The notes below the pieces were generated by a model. It saw only the letters and a list, made by a program, of their open reading frames with translations. It was not told the DNA's origin and made no database searches. Made by a program: the position numbers and the translations under genes. This document shows, piece after piece, positions 51,932 through 60,187 of a stretch of DNA of 64,000 bases. The DNA is from Kitasatospora sp. NBC_01250. Its GTDB lineage: Bacteria > Actinomycetota > Actinomycetes > Streptomycetales > Streptomycetaceae. Within the stretch, counting starts at the first letter, position 1. Each line of letters begins with the position of its first letter. Where the stretch lies: assembly GCF_036226465.1 (NCBI RefSeq), contig NZ_CP108476.1, positions 8,618,001 through 8,682,000 on the forward strand, in the 5' to 3' direction.

Positions 51932-52900
51932 CTACTTGGACTCGACCCGGCCGAGCGGGTCGGCACCGGCCGCCAGTTCGTCACATGCCGTCTGCCAGGA
52001 CCGGTCCCCGGGGTGGAGCTGGGTGCGCAGGTAGGCGCAGGTGAGCCGTTGGACGGCGGCGACCCGCTCGGGGTTCTCGTCCGTGGTCTCGGCGACGTCG
52101 TATCCGGCGATGCCGCCGAGCCCGTGCTCGGCGTCGACCAGGGTGAGCAGGGACTTGGGGCCGGGGGCGAGCTGGTACGGGTCGGTGTGCCAGGCCGGAC
52201 CGCGGACCGTCAGGTGGGCGGAGTCGTCCTTGTCTCCGGCGACCACGAGGGTGGGCGTGGTCATCCGGGAGAAGTCCATGGCGGAGAGGAAGGAGAGGAC
52301 CCCGGCCGCGGAGTCGCTGAGCGCGTCGCCGCCCCGGCCCGGCGCGGCGAGCAGGACACCCGCCTTGATCCGGGGCTCGGCCAGGTCCACCTCCGTTCCG
52401 TCGTCGGGGTCGGTGAGCCGGGCACCCAGCAGCAGGCTCGCGGTGTGCCCGCCCATCGAGTGGCCGGCCACGGCGACCTTGCTGTGGTCCAGGCGCCCGC
52501 GGAGCTGCGGGACGGCGGCCTCGATCGCGCCGAGCCGGTCGAGGATGCGCGTCATGTCCTCGGCGCGCGACCTCCAGTACAGCGGTGCGCCAGGGGTGTT
52601 GGGGTCCAGGTTCAGCGTCCGGGAGCTCAGGTGGGTGGGCTGGATCACCGCGAAGCCTTGCGCCGCCCAGTAGTTGGCGAGGGGGGCGTAGCCGTTCAGC
52701 GAGGAGAGGTGGTTCGAGTGGCCCTGGCCGTGCGAGAGGAGGATGACCGGCAGGCCGGCCCCGGTCACGGGCGCGGAGACCCGCACCTGCAGGTCCACGG
52801 CCCGGTCGGGCGTCGGCAGCACGACCGGACTGACCGAGAGGACCGGGGTGGGCGAGGTGGGCGAGGCGAAGGAGTCGGTGGGGCGGGCGGATTCACTCAT
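51932..52900 (-). CDS. alpha/beta hydrolase, PET-hydrolase/chlorophyllase-like
   Basis: A 322-residue protein without a signal peptide. LPVILLSHGQGHSNHLSSL is the oxyanion-side strand, AVAGHSMGGHTA the nucleophile elbow, and the acidic and His residues are likely in VVAGDKDDSAH and VDAEHGLGG. Divergent from a TetR regulator whose operator lies between them, so it is probably induced by the TetR ligand. Substrate unknown. Confidence 0.85.
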   Translation of the reverse strand: MSESARPTDSFASPTSPTPVLSVSPVVLPTPDRAVDLQVRVSAPVTGAGLPVILLSHGQGHSNHLSSLNGYAPLANYWAAQGFAVIQPTHLSSRTLNLDPNTPGAPLYWRSRAEDMTRILDRLGAIEAAVPQLRGRLDHSKVAVAGHSMGGHTASLLLGARLTDPDDGTEVDLAEPRIKAGVLLAAPGRGGDALSDSAAGVLSFLSAMDFSRMTTPTLVVAGDKDDSAHLTVRGPAWHTDPYQLAPGPKSLLTLVDAEHGLGGIAGYDVAETTDENPERVAAVQRLTCAYLRTQLHPGDRSWQTACDELAAGADPLGRVESK

Positions 52901-53019
52901 GGTGGGCAGGTCCCTTCGAGGGCCTCGGCCGCCGGCCGCGGTCGGTCGGCGGGGGAGGCGGTGGGGAGCGTCGGGCTTCGGTCACGGGCCGTCCGGCCCC
53001 GAGGTTGAAGCGGAGCGTT

Positions 53020-53049
53020 GTTCCATTTACGATACGGAACAGGGTTCCG
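53020..53049. promoter_or_regulatory. TetR operator cluster
   Basis: GTTCC at 53020-53024, GGAAC at 53036-53040 and GTTCCG at 53044-53049 give two overlapping inverted repeats: GTTCC-N11-GGAAC and CGGAAC-AGG-GTTCCG. They lie in the spacer between the hydrolase and the TetR gene and probably bind the TetR protein. Confidence 0.65.
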
Positions 53050-53088
53050 CTTTGTCAAAGGTCACAAGATCACGGTGAGGAGCGTGCG

Positions 53089-53709
53089 ATGCCCGCTGCA
53101 GTCCCCTCCGGGGAGGTGCCGGCCAGGACCAGGCGGGCCGACGCGCAGCGCAACGAGCACAACCTGCTCGCCGCCGCGGCCGCGGTGTTCGCCGGCTCGG
53201 GCATCGATGCGCCGATCCGGGAGATCGCCGCCGTCGCGGGCGTCGGCGTGGGGACGGTCTACCGCCACTTCCCGACCCGGACCGACCTCGTCGTCGCCGT
53301 CTACCGCCACCAGGTCGAGGCCTGCGCCGAGGCCGGCCCCAGACTGCTGGCCGGCACCGACTCGCCGTTCGCGGCACTCCGCCAGTGGGTCGACCTCTTC
53401 GTCGGCTTTCTGGTCACGAAGCACGGGCTCGCCAACGCGCTCGGGTCCGACGCCGACGGCTTCGACGCACTCCACCGCTACTTCCTCGACCGCCTGGTCC
53501 CCGTCTGCGCCCACCTGCTCGACGCCGCGGCCGACGCGCACGAGATCCACCCTGGCACGCACGCGTACGAGCTGATGCGCGGTATCGGCAACCTCTGCAT
53601 CGGACGCGACGGCGACCCGCGTTACGACCCCCGCCGACTGGTCGACCTGCTCCTCGCCGGACTTCGGCGCCCGCAGCCGCTCCGACCCGGCCGGACGTCA
53701 TGCGGGTGA
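53089..53709 (+). CDS. TetR-family regulator
   Basis: A 206-residue protein with helix-turn-helix PIREIAAVAGVGVGTVYRHFPTRTDLV and a normal ligand domain (FLVTKHGLANAL...MRGIGNLCIG). GAGGAG precedes the ATG at 53089. Divergent from an alpha/beta hydrolase. The repeat copy 2 begins at its stop codon. Confidence 0.9.
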   Translation: MPAAVPSGEVPARTRRADAQRNEHNLLAAAAAVFAGSGIDAPIREIAAVAGVGVGTVYRHFPTRTDLVVAVYRHQVEACAEAGPRLLAGTDSPFAALRQWVDLFVGFLVTKHGLANALGSDADGFDALHRYFLDRLVPVCAHLLDAAADAHEIHPGTHAYELMRGIGNLCIGRDGDPRYDPRRLVDLLLAGLRRPQPLRPGRTSCG

Positions 53710-53913
53710 CGTCAGCCGGGGGTCAGTGGCGGGTCAGCGGCAGGTCAGTGGGGCGGGTCATAGTTGGTGGCACAGGACGGACCGCGGCGGGCAGGGCAGC
53801 CGGAGCGGTCGGTCCCGGGGAGAGGTGCCCGGAGTGGTTGATCGGGGACCGGGGCGCCTGGCTCCGGTCGGGCGCAAGCCCACGCAGGTTCGAATCCTGC
53901 CTTCTCCGCCTGA
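53701..53913 (+). repeat. dispersed tRNA-like repeat, copy 2
   Basis: Starts TGCGGGTGACGTCAGCCG in the last codons of the TetR gene, with three GGTCAGTGG/GGTCAGCGG-type words, GGGCGGGTCATAGTTGG, and the tRNA-like body at 53819-53908. Two single-G losses distinguish its flank from copy 1. Confidence 0.85.
53819..53908 (+). ncRNA. tRNA-like RNA element, copy 2
   Basis: Identical over all 90 bases to 41997-42086, including the 8-bp anticodon stem, the loop CGCCTGG and the perfect T arm. CC follows position 90. Confidence 0.7.
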
Positions 53914-53948
53914 CGCACCGTCTCGCCCGGCCCCGTAGGCTCGCGTCC

Positions 53949-54884
53949 ATGATCTCCGAGGTGAACGCGCGCGAGCTGTACGAGGCGCTGATGTGGCACG
54001 AGGGTCCCGACCCGCACCGGGCGGCCGTGCTGCCGTGGCTCGCACGGGCCGACGGCGACTACCGCGCCCGGCTGGCAGTGGCGGCCGAGTGCAGCGGTTG
54101 GTGGAGCGAGCAGGGGGAGGCGCCCGGTGGCCAGGACCTCCTCTGGGAGCTCTACGGCCTGAGCCGGGTCAGCGACTGGCTGCTGCTCGCCTTCCAGCCT
54201 CCCGCCGAGGAGCCTTCGGCCGCGGGGCCCGCCACCGCCACCGCCATCGAGCCGGCCACCGTCACCGCCGCCGCCGAGCACGAGTACCTCGCCCTGTTCA
54301 CCACGCTGGGGATGACGCCGTTCGACGGGAGCGCCTTCGACCCGTTCCTGCACGAGATCGTCGAGGTCGAGCAGGCCGACGACCCGCACGCCCCGATCGA
54401 GATCACCGAGGTCCGCTGGCCCGGTCTGATGCTGGGCCGACTGCTCTTCAGCCGGGCCGGCGTGCGGGTCCGTGCCGGTGCCGAGCACGCCCGGCGCGGC
54501 GTCGCCGACCGCTCGCCCCTGTACTGGACCTTCCGGCGCCGCAACCGCCCCACGATCGACTCCTCCCGGGGCTGGGGCAGCAACTCGCAGTGGCGCACCG
54601 ACTTCCGCCTCGACTACCGCACTCCGACCGCCGACCGGCTCAACGTCGCCGGCGACCGCCCGATCGACGGCAGCACCGACCTCGCCCCCGACCACCCGGC
54701 GAACCTCAGCCCCGAGGAGCGGCTCCTGACCCCCGGCGAACGACGCGAACTCCTGCGCCACCGCTGCCTCCTGCGGCCCCCCGGCGCCGCCGCCACGCTG
54801 GCCGCGTCATCGGGCTGGGAGGGCGACCTGATGCTCTTCGACTGGCGGCTGCCCGATTCCGACTCGCCTTCCCGCGCCGCCTGA
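53949..54884 (+). CDS. hypothetical protein, 311 residues
   Basis: A long protein with normal codon bias. MISEVNARELYEALMWHEGPDPHRAAVLPWLARADGDYRARLAVAAEC looks helical; a Thr/Ala-rich linker (GPATATAIEPATVTAAAE) separates it from a beta-rich part with RWPGLMLGRLLFSRAG and SSRGWGSNSQWRTDFRLDY. No family recognised. It starts 41 bases after tRNA-like copy 2. Confidence 0.7.
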   Translation: MISEVNARELYEALMWHEGPDPHRAAVLPWLARADGDYRARLAVAAECSGWWSEQGEAPGGQDLLWELYGLSRVSDWLLLAFQPPAEEPSAAGPATATAIEPATVTAAAEHEYLALFTTLGMTPFDGSAFDPFLHEIVEVEQADDPHAPIEITEVRWPGLMLGRLLFSRAGVRVRAGAEHARRGVADRSPLYWTFRRRNRPTIDSSRGWGSNSQWRTDFRLDYRTPTADRLNVAGDRPIDGSTDLAPDHPANLSPEERLLTPGERRELLRHRCLLRPPGAAATLAASSGWEGDLMLFDWRLPDSDSPSRAA

Positions 54885-54980
54885 GTGGCGATGCCTCGCA
54901 CGCGTCCGGCGTCGTCGGCCGCGTCGCCGCTCCGCTTGTTCGATATCGCGTTCGATATATGACCCAGCTTACATGTGTCA

Positions 54981-54994
54981 CGACATATATGTCG
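54981..54994. promoter_or_regulatory. MarR operator-like palindrome
   Basis: CGACATATATGTCG is a perfect 14-bp palindrome about 16 bases before the hydrolase start; other near-palindromes (CGATATCG, ACATGT twice) surround it in the most AT-rich patch of the window. Expected target of the MarR protein encoded downstream. Confidence 0.65.
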
Positions 54995-55009
54995 CGTAAC
55001 ATGTTCTCC

Positions 55010-55783
55010 ATGAACACTGCGACCACTGCGAACACCGCAGAGAAGAGTCCGACCCTCGTCTTCATCCCCTGCCTCTCCGGCGCCCCGTGGAGCGCCGAAC
55101 AGCTCGCCCCCTACGGCGAGGCGGCCAAGCGCACGCTGCGCCTGCCCGAAGGCGTCCGTGACATCGAGCGCTACGCCGACCACGTCGAGAACGCGATCGC
55201 GGACCTCGACGACTACGTGCTGGTCGGCGACTCGTTCGGTGCGAACATCGCGCTCGCGCTCGCCACTCGCCGCCCGCAGGGACTGCGCGCCCTGGTGCTG
55301 TCCGGCGGATTCGCGGCCAACCCGATCGACTCGAAGCCGCTGAAGGCGCTGGCGCAGGTGATGGGCAAGGCGCCCGGCCCGATCTACCGGCAGCTGACGC
55401 TGCGAGCCCATGTCCACCGTCTCGCCTCCCCGTTCGACGGCGAGGGCCAGGTGCACTGGAGCGAGGCCCGCAGCCGCGAACTGTTCCTCGCCAACACCCC
55501 GGCCGCCTCCTACGGTGCGCGCGTTTCGGCGATCTTCGCGGCCGACTACGTCGACGTGCTCGGCCGGATCCAGGTCCCGACCCTGATCCTGACCCCCGCG
55601 CACGACGTGCTGATCGGCGAGAACGCCGCCAAGATCATGCTCGCGGGCATTCCCGACGCCCGGGAGGTCGTGCTGCCGCGGACCGGCCACATGTTCCGCT
55701 TCTCCCACCCGGCCACCTATGCCGGCGCGGTCACGGACTTCACCGCCGCCCTGCCGGCCACCCGACAGGACGCCGATGCGTAA
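55010..55783 (+). CDS. alpha/beta hydrolase
   Basis: About 257 residues. LVFIPCLSGAPWSAEQL begins the fold; nucleophile elbow VGDSFGANIAL, likely acid in LTPAHDVLI and His in LPRTGHMFRF. No clear ribosome site precedes ATG 55010 (or 55001), so leaderless or coupled initiation is possible. It overlaps the MarR gene by eight bases and probably shares its promoter. Confidence 0.85.
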   Translation: MNTATTANTAEKSPTLVFIPCLSGAPWSAEQLAPYGEAAKRTLRLPEGVRDIERYADHVENAIADLDDYVLVGDSFGANIALALATRRPQGLRALVLSGGFAANPIDSKPLKALAQVMGKAPGPIYRQLTLRAHVHRLASPFDGEGQVHWSEARSRELFLANTPAASYGARVSAIFAADYVDVLGRIQVPTLILTPAHDVLIGENAAKIMLAGIPDAREVVLPRTGHMFRFSHPATYAGAVTDFTAALPATRQDADA

Positions 55784-56261
55784 GGCCGAACACCTGCGGT
55801 ACGCGATCCTGGCAGCCCAACGCGAAGGCAACCGGCTGCTGACCCAGGCCCTCAAACCCCACGGCATCACACCGTCGCAGGCCGAGGTGCTGCGCCTGCT
55901 CCAGCAGCACGGCACCTTGAGCCTCAACGGGCTCGGACAGCTCCTGGTGTGCGAGAGCGGCACCAACCCCAGCCGGCTGGTCGAACGCGCCGTCGCGGCC
56001 GGGCTGGTCGAGCGCCGCACCGACGCCGAGGACCGCCGCTACCTCCAACTCAGCCTCACCCCTGAGGGTGAACGCCTGGCCACCACGGTCGCCGGCATCG
56101 AAGAGGCCGTCTACACCTCGATCGACACCGCCTCCGACGGCCTGGAGACCGACGCGCTGCTCGACTTCCTGCACAGGCTCATCGACACCCTGCCCGCGGG
56201 CGAGGCCCTCAACAAACGCCTCAGCCTCGACCAGGAGCAGCTGGAGCAGCTGGAGCCGTGA
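55776..56261 (+). CDS. MarR-family regulator
   Basis: A 161-residue winged-helix protein: GITPSQAEVLRLLQQHGTLSLNGLGQLLVCESGTNPSRLVERAVAAGLVERR-type layout with wing DAEDRRYLQLSLTPEGE. The ATG overlaps the hydrolase 3' end. Likely autoregulates through the palindromes near 54981. Confidence 0.9.
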   Translation: MRKAEHLRYAILAAQREGNRLLTQALKPHGITPSQAEVLRLLQQHGTLSLNGLGQLLVCESGTNPSRLVERAVAAGLVERRTDAEDRRYLQLSLTPEGERLATTVAGIEEAVYTSIDTASDGLETDALLDFLHRLIDTLPAGEALNKRLSLDQEQLEQLEP

Positions 56262-56351
56262 CCAACAGGCTGTCCGGGTGAGGTCTTTGATCCAGATCAT
56301 CGGGGCGGGGACGGTCGTGGAGCCGACGCCGACCAGGGACAGGCCGGTGGC

Positions 56352-56978
56352 TCAGGGGACGAAGTGGGCTCCCAGCAGACCGCGGCCGGCCTCGGCTGCG
56401 GCGCGCCATACCGGGGGGACTCCGTCGAGGAGCGTGTCGATGTCGGCCCGGGTGCCCTCGTCGCGCAGGGCGGCGGTCAGGAGGTGTTCGGCGTGGGGCC
56501 GGCTCTGGGGGCTCCAGGTGAAGGCGTGTTCGACGGCGGGGAGGGTGTCGCGGACCTGGGCGGGGGTCAGGATGAGGTCTCCGAACCAGCCGGGCAGCTG
56601 GGCGAACCGCTCAGGGCCGAGGGCGAAGGCCAGCGCGGCCGCCGGGAAGGAGTTGCGGGCGGAGGCGGCGAGGTAGGGGAGGGATTCGTCGCGGCCGTGG
56701 TTCCAGGCCTCGTAGACGAGACAGATCCGCTCGTCCAGCGCGGACGGCGCGGCGGATTCGACGAAATCGTGCCGGGAGGCCTCGGTGCTTCCCACCTCCT
56801 GCCACCACCGGAGGAGGTCCTTGGAGGTGGGATGTGCCGCCTCGTCCTCGATGGCCGGCCGAAGCTCCGGTGCGTACCGCGTGATGGCCTCGGCCTTCAT
56901 CGGCACCAGGCACCACATCCCCAGGAAGCTCAAGGCGTCCCCCTCCGTCGACCGTTCGTCCTGGCGCCATGCTGCCAT
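56352..56978 (-). CDS. hypothetical protein, 208 residues
   Basis: Helix-rich with many charged residues (AEAITRYAPELRPAIEDEAAHPTSKDLLRWWQEV, LDERICLVYEAWNHGRDESLPYL, LPAVEHAFTW). Codon bias is good. No family recognised; the layout recalls proteins with TPR-like or HEAT-like helices. Confidence 0.6.
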   Translation of the reverse strand: MAAWRQDERSTEGDALSFLGMWCLVPMKAEAITRYAPELRPAIEDEAAHPTSKDLLRWWQEVGSTEASRHDFVESAAPSALDERICLVYEAWNHGRDESLPYLAASARNSFPAAALAFALGPERFAQLPGWFGDLILTPAQVRDTLPAVEHAFTWSPQSRPHAEHLLTAALRDEGTRADIDTLLDGVPPVWRAAAEAGRGLLGAHFVP

Positions 56979-57105
56979 CGCGGTCCGACAGGCATGGGTC
57001 GAGCCCTACCTATGCGTGACCGATTCCACCGCTCCGGATCCGGCCTACCTTTTTGACCAGCGGGAAACGCCGCGAAGCACGGAGAATCCGAAGAGGAGCA
57101 GGAAC

Positions 57106-57474
57106 ATGACGAACATTCAGGACCTCGCCGCCCAGTACCTCGCCACCTGGAACGAGACCGACGCCGAGGCCCGCCGCAAGCTGATCGACACCTACTGGGC
57201 CGCCGACGCGACCTACACCGACCCGCTGGTCGAGGCGGCGGGCCGGGACGCGATCGACGCCACCATCGGCGCCGTGCAGGCCCAGTTCCCCGGCCTGGTC
57301 TTCACCCTGGGGGCGAACGGGGTGGACGCCCACCACCGGATCGGCCGCTTCACCTGGGACCTCGGTCCGGCCGGCGCCGAGGCGCTGGTGGTCGGCTTCG
57401 ACGTCCTGGTCGCCACCGAGGACGGCCTGATCGCCTCGGTGCTCGGCTTCCTGGACCAGGTCCCCGCGGCCTAG
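57106..57474 (+). CDS. SnoaL/NTF2-like protein
   Basis: A 122-residue alpha+beta-barrel protein (LAAQYLATWNETDAEARRKLIDTYWAADATYTDPLVEAAGRDAID, then RFTWDLGPAGAEALVVGFDVLV). Members bind or isomerise small hydrophobic molecules. GAGGAG precedes the ATG. Confidence 0.88.
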   Translation: MTNIQDLAAQYLATWNETDAEARRKLIDTYWAADATYTDPLVEAAGRDAIDATIGAVQAQFPGLVFTLGANGVDAHHRIGRFTWDLGPAGAEALVVGFDVLVATEDGLIASVLGFLDQVPAA

Positions 57475-57510
57475 GTGTTCTCCCCCGTGAGGTCGGGGAA
57501 GCCGTGGTGG

Positions 57511-57912
57511 TCAGCCTGCCGCGGGGCCTTGCAGCGGCAGGACGGCGATGATGTCGATGCCGAGCGCGTAGGCCGGGACGCCCGCGGTGATCAGTGCGGT
57601 CTCGGCGACGCCGATGAGGTCGGCGGGGCCGGCGCCCGCGTGGAGGGCGCCGCGGGCGTGGATCCGGGCGGGGTCCGCACGGCCGAGGGCCAACAGCTGT
57701 CCGAAGTGGACCAGTTGCTGCACCCGCGCGCCCAACGGACTGTCGGCCAGGACGATGTGCCGCAGGCTCGCGATCGCCTCCTCGGTGGGGAGGCGGCCGA
57801 AGTCCTGGGCCAGGCGCAGCCGTTCCTCCACGCCGTGCGGAACGGCTCCGAGCGTGCTGCGGTAGCGGTCCCGGATTGCCTCGGTGCGCCGGGGGAGGGT
57901 GTCGTCCGCCAT
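57511..57912 (-). CDS. carboxymuconolactone decarboxylase-family-like protein
   Basis: A 133-residue helical protein (LRHIVLADSPLGARVQQLVHFGQLLALGR, then GVAETALITAGVPAYALGID). The CMD/AhpD redox cysteines are absent. The ATG overlaps the aldolase stop (TGATG), so the two are coupled. Probably acts in the same pathway as the aldolase. Confidence 0.7.
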   Translation of the reverse strand: MADDTLPRRTEAIRDRYRSTLGAVPHGVEERLRLAQDFGRLPTEEAIASLRHIVLADSPLGARVQQLVHFGQLLALGRADPARIHARGALHAGAGPADLIGVAETALITAGVPAYALGIDIIAVLPLQGPAAG

Positions 57913-58574
57913 CAGGAGACCCGCGCGATCGCGGCTCGCACGTCCGCCAGGGCGCCGTCGGGGAAGTCCACGGCCCCGCCGATCGCCGCCGCGGCGAGCT
58001 CGGCCTCGGCGCTCTCCTCGATCGCCACCACCAGGTGGGCGGTGGCTGCCGAGTCCGGGCCGAAGACCAGCAGGCCGTGGTTGGCCAGCAGGACCGCGGC
58101 CGTCGTCGGGCGGTCTGCCAGGACGGCGGCGATGCCGCGCACCGACACGTCCGACCCGCGCGGGCCCCAGGGGACCACCGGGACGTCCTCGGCCTGCCCG
58201 AAGCGCAGCATCGGCTCGGTCCGGCACGGCAGCGGCCGGTGGGCCACCGCGAAGGCCGTCGCGGCGGGCGAGTGGGTGTGGATGATCGCGCCCACGTCGG
58301 GGCGGGCGCGGTAGACGGTGCTGTGCATGGCGATGATCTCGGCGCTGACGGACTGCAGCGCGCCCGCGAGGACCTGACCGTCGGGACCGACGGTCGCCAG
58401 CTGCTCGGGCCGCAGCCCGCGGACGAACCCCGGCGTCAACAGGAAGCGCCCGCCGTCGAGCCGGGCACTCAGGTTGGCGTGCCCGGAGTGGGACATCACC
58501 CCGGCCGTGAAGAGGTTCTCGGCGGCTTCGACGAGCTGGTGGGCCCGCTCGTTCTCCACGCGTGTGTCGGTCAT
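57912..58574 (-). CDS. class II aldolase/adducin-family protein
   Basis: A 220-residue protein. Zinc ligands H-x-H in GAIIHTHSPAA and His in LLANHGLLVFG; GVMSHSGHANLSARL is the N-terminal glycine-rich loop. GGAG precedes ATG 58574. Enzymes of this family are sugar-phosphate aldolases or decarboxylases. Divergent from a MerR regulator with a clear site between. Confidence 0.88.
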   Translation of the reverse strand: MTDTRVENERAHQLVEAAENLFTAGVMSHSGHANLSARLDGGRFLLTPGFVRGLRPEQLATVGPDGQVLAGALQSVSAEIIAMHSTVYRARPDVGAIIHTHSPAATAFAVAHRPLPCRTEPMLRFGQAEDVPVVPWGPRGSDVSVRGIAAVLADRPTTAAVLLANHGLLVFGPDSAATAHLVVAIEESAEAELAAAAIGGAVDFPDGALADVRAAIARVS

Positions 58575-58645
58575 GTCGGTGACTCCGAACTCGGTTGCCG
58601 GCGGCTGTTCCATTCGCCGCCGGCCGGCTGCGGACCACTCTTCAA

Positions 58646-58668
58646 CTTGAACTAAGGTTTAAGTCAAG
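58646..58668 (-). promoter_or_regulatory. MerR-type operator and long-spacer promoter
   Basis: CTTGA (58646-58650) and TCAAG (58664-58668) form an inverted repeat. On the minus strand TTGACT starts a promoter whose -10-like AAGAGT follows a 19-bp spacer, the overlong spacing typical of MerR-activated promoters. It drives the aldolase gene. Confidence 0.65.
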
Positions 58669-58692
58669 CGGACGGGACGAGGGGCGTGCGGC

Positions 58693-59127
58693 GTGCGTAT
58701 GACGATCGGCCGACTCGCCGAGATCACCGGGGTACCCGCCTCGGCCATCCGGTTCTGGGAACGCCACGGCCTGCTGCCGGCGCCCGAACGTCAGGGCGGG
58801 CAGCGGCGCTATCCGGCGGAGACCGCCGAGCGGATCGTGCTGTTGCGCAAGTGCCAGCAGGCCGGGCTGTCGCTGGCCGAGATCGGCGAGCTCCAGCAGG
58901 AACGGTCGCGCAGGCAGGCGATGATCCGGGCCAAGGTCACCGAGATCGAGCAGCGCATGGTCGACCTCGAACACGCCCACCAGATGCTGACGCACGCCCT
59001 TCAGTGCAGCCGGGAGGACATCGTCGACTGCCCGAAGTTCCGTGAGCAGATGGCGACTTGGCGGACACCGGGAGCAGCGGAGGGTGAGGGCGGCGGTCGT
59101 CGACCGTCAGCCTCCGGGAGCAGCTAG
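58693..59127 (+). CDS. MerR-family regulator
   Basis: A 144-residue protein: TIGRLAEITGVPASAIRFWERHGLLPAPERQ is the winged helix, followed by a long coiled coil (LAEIGELQQERSRRQAMIRAKVTEIEQRMVDLEHAHQML) and a Cys pair (QCSREDIVDC) near the end, where MerR proteins bind metals or thiols. GTG 58693 or ATG 58699 may start it. Divergent from the aldolase operon. Confidence 0.9.
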   Translation: MRMTIGRLAEITGVPASAIRFWERHGLLPAPERQGGQRRYPAETAERIVLLRKCQQAGLSLAEIGELQQERSRRQAMIRAKVTEIEQRMVDLEHAHQMLTHALQCSREDIVDCPKFREQMATWRTPGAAEGEGGGRRPSASGSS

Positions 59128-59134
59128 GCCGGCG

Positions 59135-59349
59135 TGCGGGTGACGTCAGCCGGGGGTCAGTGGCGGGTCAGTGGCAGGTCAGTGGGGCGGGTCATAGTTG
59201 GTTGCACAGGGACGGACCGCGGTGAGCAAGGTGGCCGGAGCGGGTCGGTCCCCGGGAGAGGTGCCCGGAGTGGTTGATCGGGGACCGGGGCGCCTGGCTC
59301 CGGTCGGGCGCAAGCCCACGCAGGTTCGAATCCTGCCTTCTCCGCCTGA
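59135..59349 (+). repeat. dispersed tRNA-like repeat, copy 3
   Basis: Starts TGCGGGTGACGTCAGCCG eight bases after the MerR stop and shares the GGTCAGTGG words and GGGCGGGTCATAGTTGG with copies 1 and 2. The leader between 59216 and 59254 has drifted (several substitutions), but the tRNA-like body at 59255-59344 has not. Confidence 0.85.
59255..59344 (+). ncRNA. tRNA-like RNA element, copy 3
   Basis: Identical over 90 bases to copies 1 and 2 despite a diverged upstream flank. Same abnormal anticodon arm and perfect T arm. Confidence 0.7.
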
Positions 59350-59367
59350 TGCCGGATGCCGGACGCT

Positions 59368-59415
59368 GGCTGTTCCGACACCCGGCTGTTCCGGTGGCCG
59401 GCTGTTCCGACAGCC
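59368..59415 (+). repeat. 16-bp tandem repeat, three copies
   Basis: Units GGCTGTTCCGACACCC, GGCTGTTCCGGTGGCC and GGCTGTTCCGACAGCC follow one another, beginning 23 bases after tRNA-like copy 3. Confidence 0.85.
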
Positions 59416-59505
59416 GGGCGCTCGGCTGCCGCGCGACCCGCTCCCGACCCGGCCCGGGCGGGACCCCGACGAGGGAAGCCGGCCGGGTCTGACAGACTGG
59501 GGATC

Positions 59506-59724
59506 ATGACCGTTGACCGCCGCAGCCTCGGGCTGCCCGCCTTCTCCGAGCCCGTCACCGACAGCTCCGTGCCCGCCCAGTCCGCTGCGCGCCGCCCGGC
59601 GCCGCTGGAGCAGGGCGCGGACTTCCGCGAGCCGCCCGGCGAGGAGGAGCCGGCGCCGAGCCCGGTCCGCCGCGCTGTGGGCCTCGGGGGCCTCACGTTC
59701 TCCGACCCGGACCGGCAGATCTGA
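59506..59724 (+). CDS. small hypothetical protein, 72 residues
   Basis: Starts MTVDRRSLGLPAFSEP; Pro/Glu-rich, probably disordered, ending GLGGLTFSDPDRQI. GGGGA precedes the ATG. Family unknown. Confidence 0.5.
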   Translation: MTVDRRSLGLPAFSEPVTDSSVPAQSAARRPAPLEQGADFREPPGEEEPAPSPVRRAVGLGGLTFSDPDRQI

Positions 59725-59828
59725 CCGGAGCCGCAGGGTAACCACCTGTAGCGACTGGAGCCCGCCCGGTGCGGGCGGGCACAGCCGGCGGGCCCGGGGT
59801 GGGTGGGCCCAGCCGGTGGGGGAGGAGC

Positions 59829-59990
59829 TCAGGCCGGCTGCTCGGGCCGCTGGACGCGTGTGTCCCGCCGGGGAGCCTGGTCGAGTAGCTCGACGCGTGT
59901 GATCCGCCCGTCGGCCACGTCCCGTGCGGTGATGAACGTCACCGTCTGCCCGGCGTCCGGGCTCGTCCGGGTGATGTCGTCCCCCCTGCC
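59829..59990 (-). pseudogene. possible SnoaL-like C-terminal remnant
   Basis: In the gap 59725-60187 a minus-strand frame encodes GQTVTFITARDVADGRITRV and ends at 59829, the typical last strands of an NTF2/SnoaL protein. No start or N-terminal part is visible. The rest of the gap is GC-rich leader before the DUF2252 gene. Confidence 0.4.
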
Positions 59991-60187
59991 GCCCCGGCGG
60001 ACCGCACCCTTAGCTGGGAGGGGCCGGGCCGGGCTGGGCGAGCGGGCGTCGTGGGCCGGGCTGCGGTACGGGCCTGGGGCGCGCGCGGGCTGCCGGGCGG
60101 CGACTGGGCGGAGCAGACTGGACAGGGAGTCCCCCAGAGCGTCGCTGATCGGTCCGATCGGGCGGCGCGGAGCCAGGAGGTGCTTCG

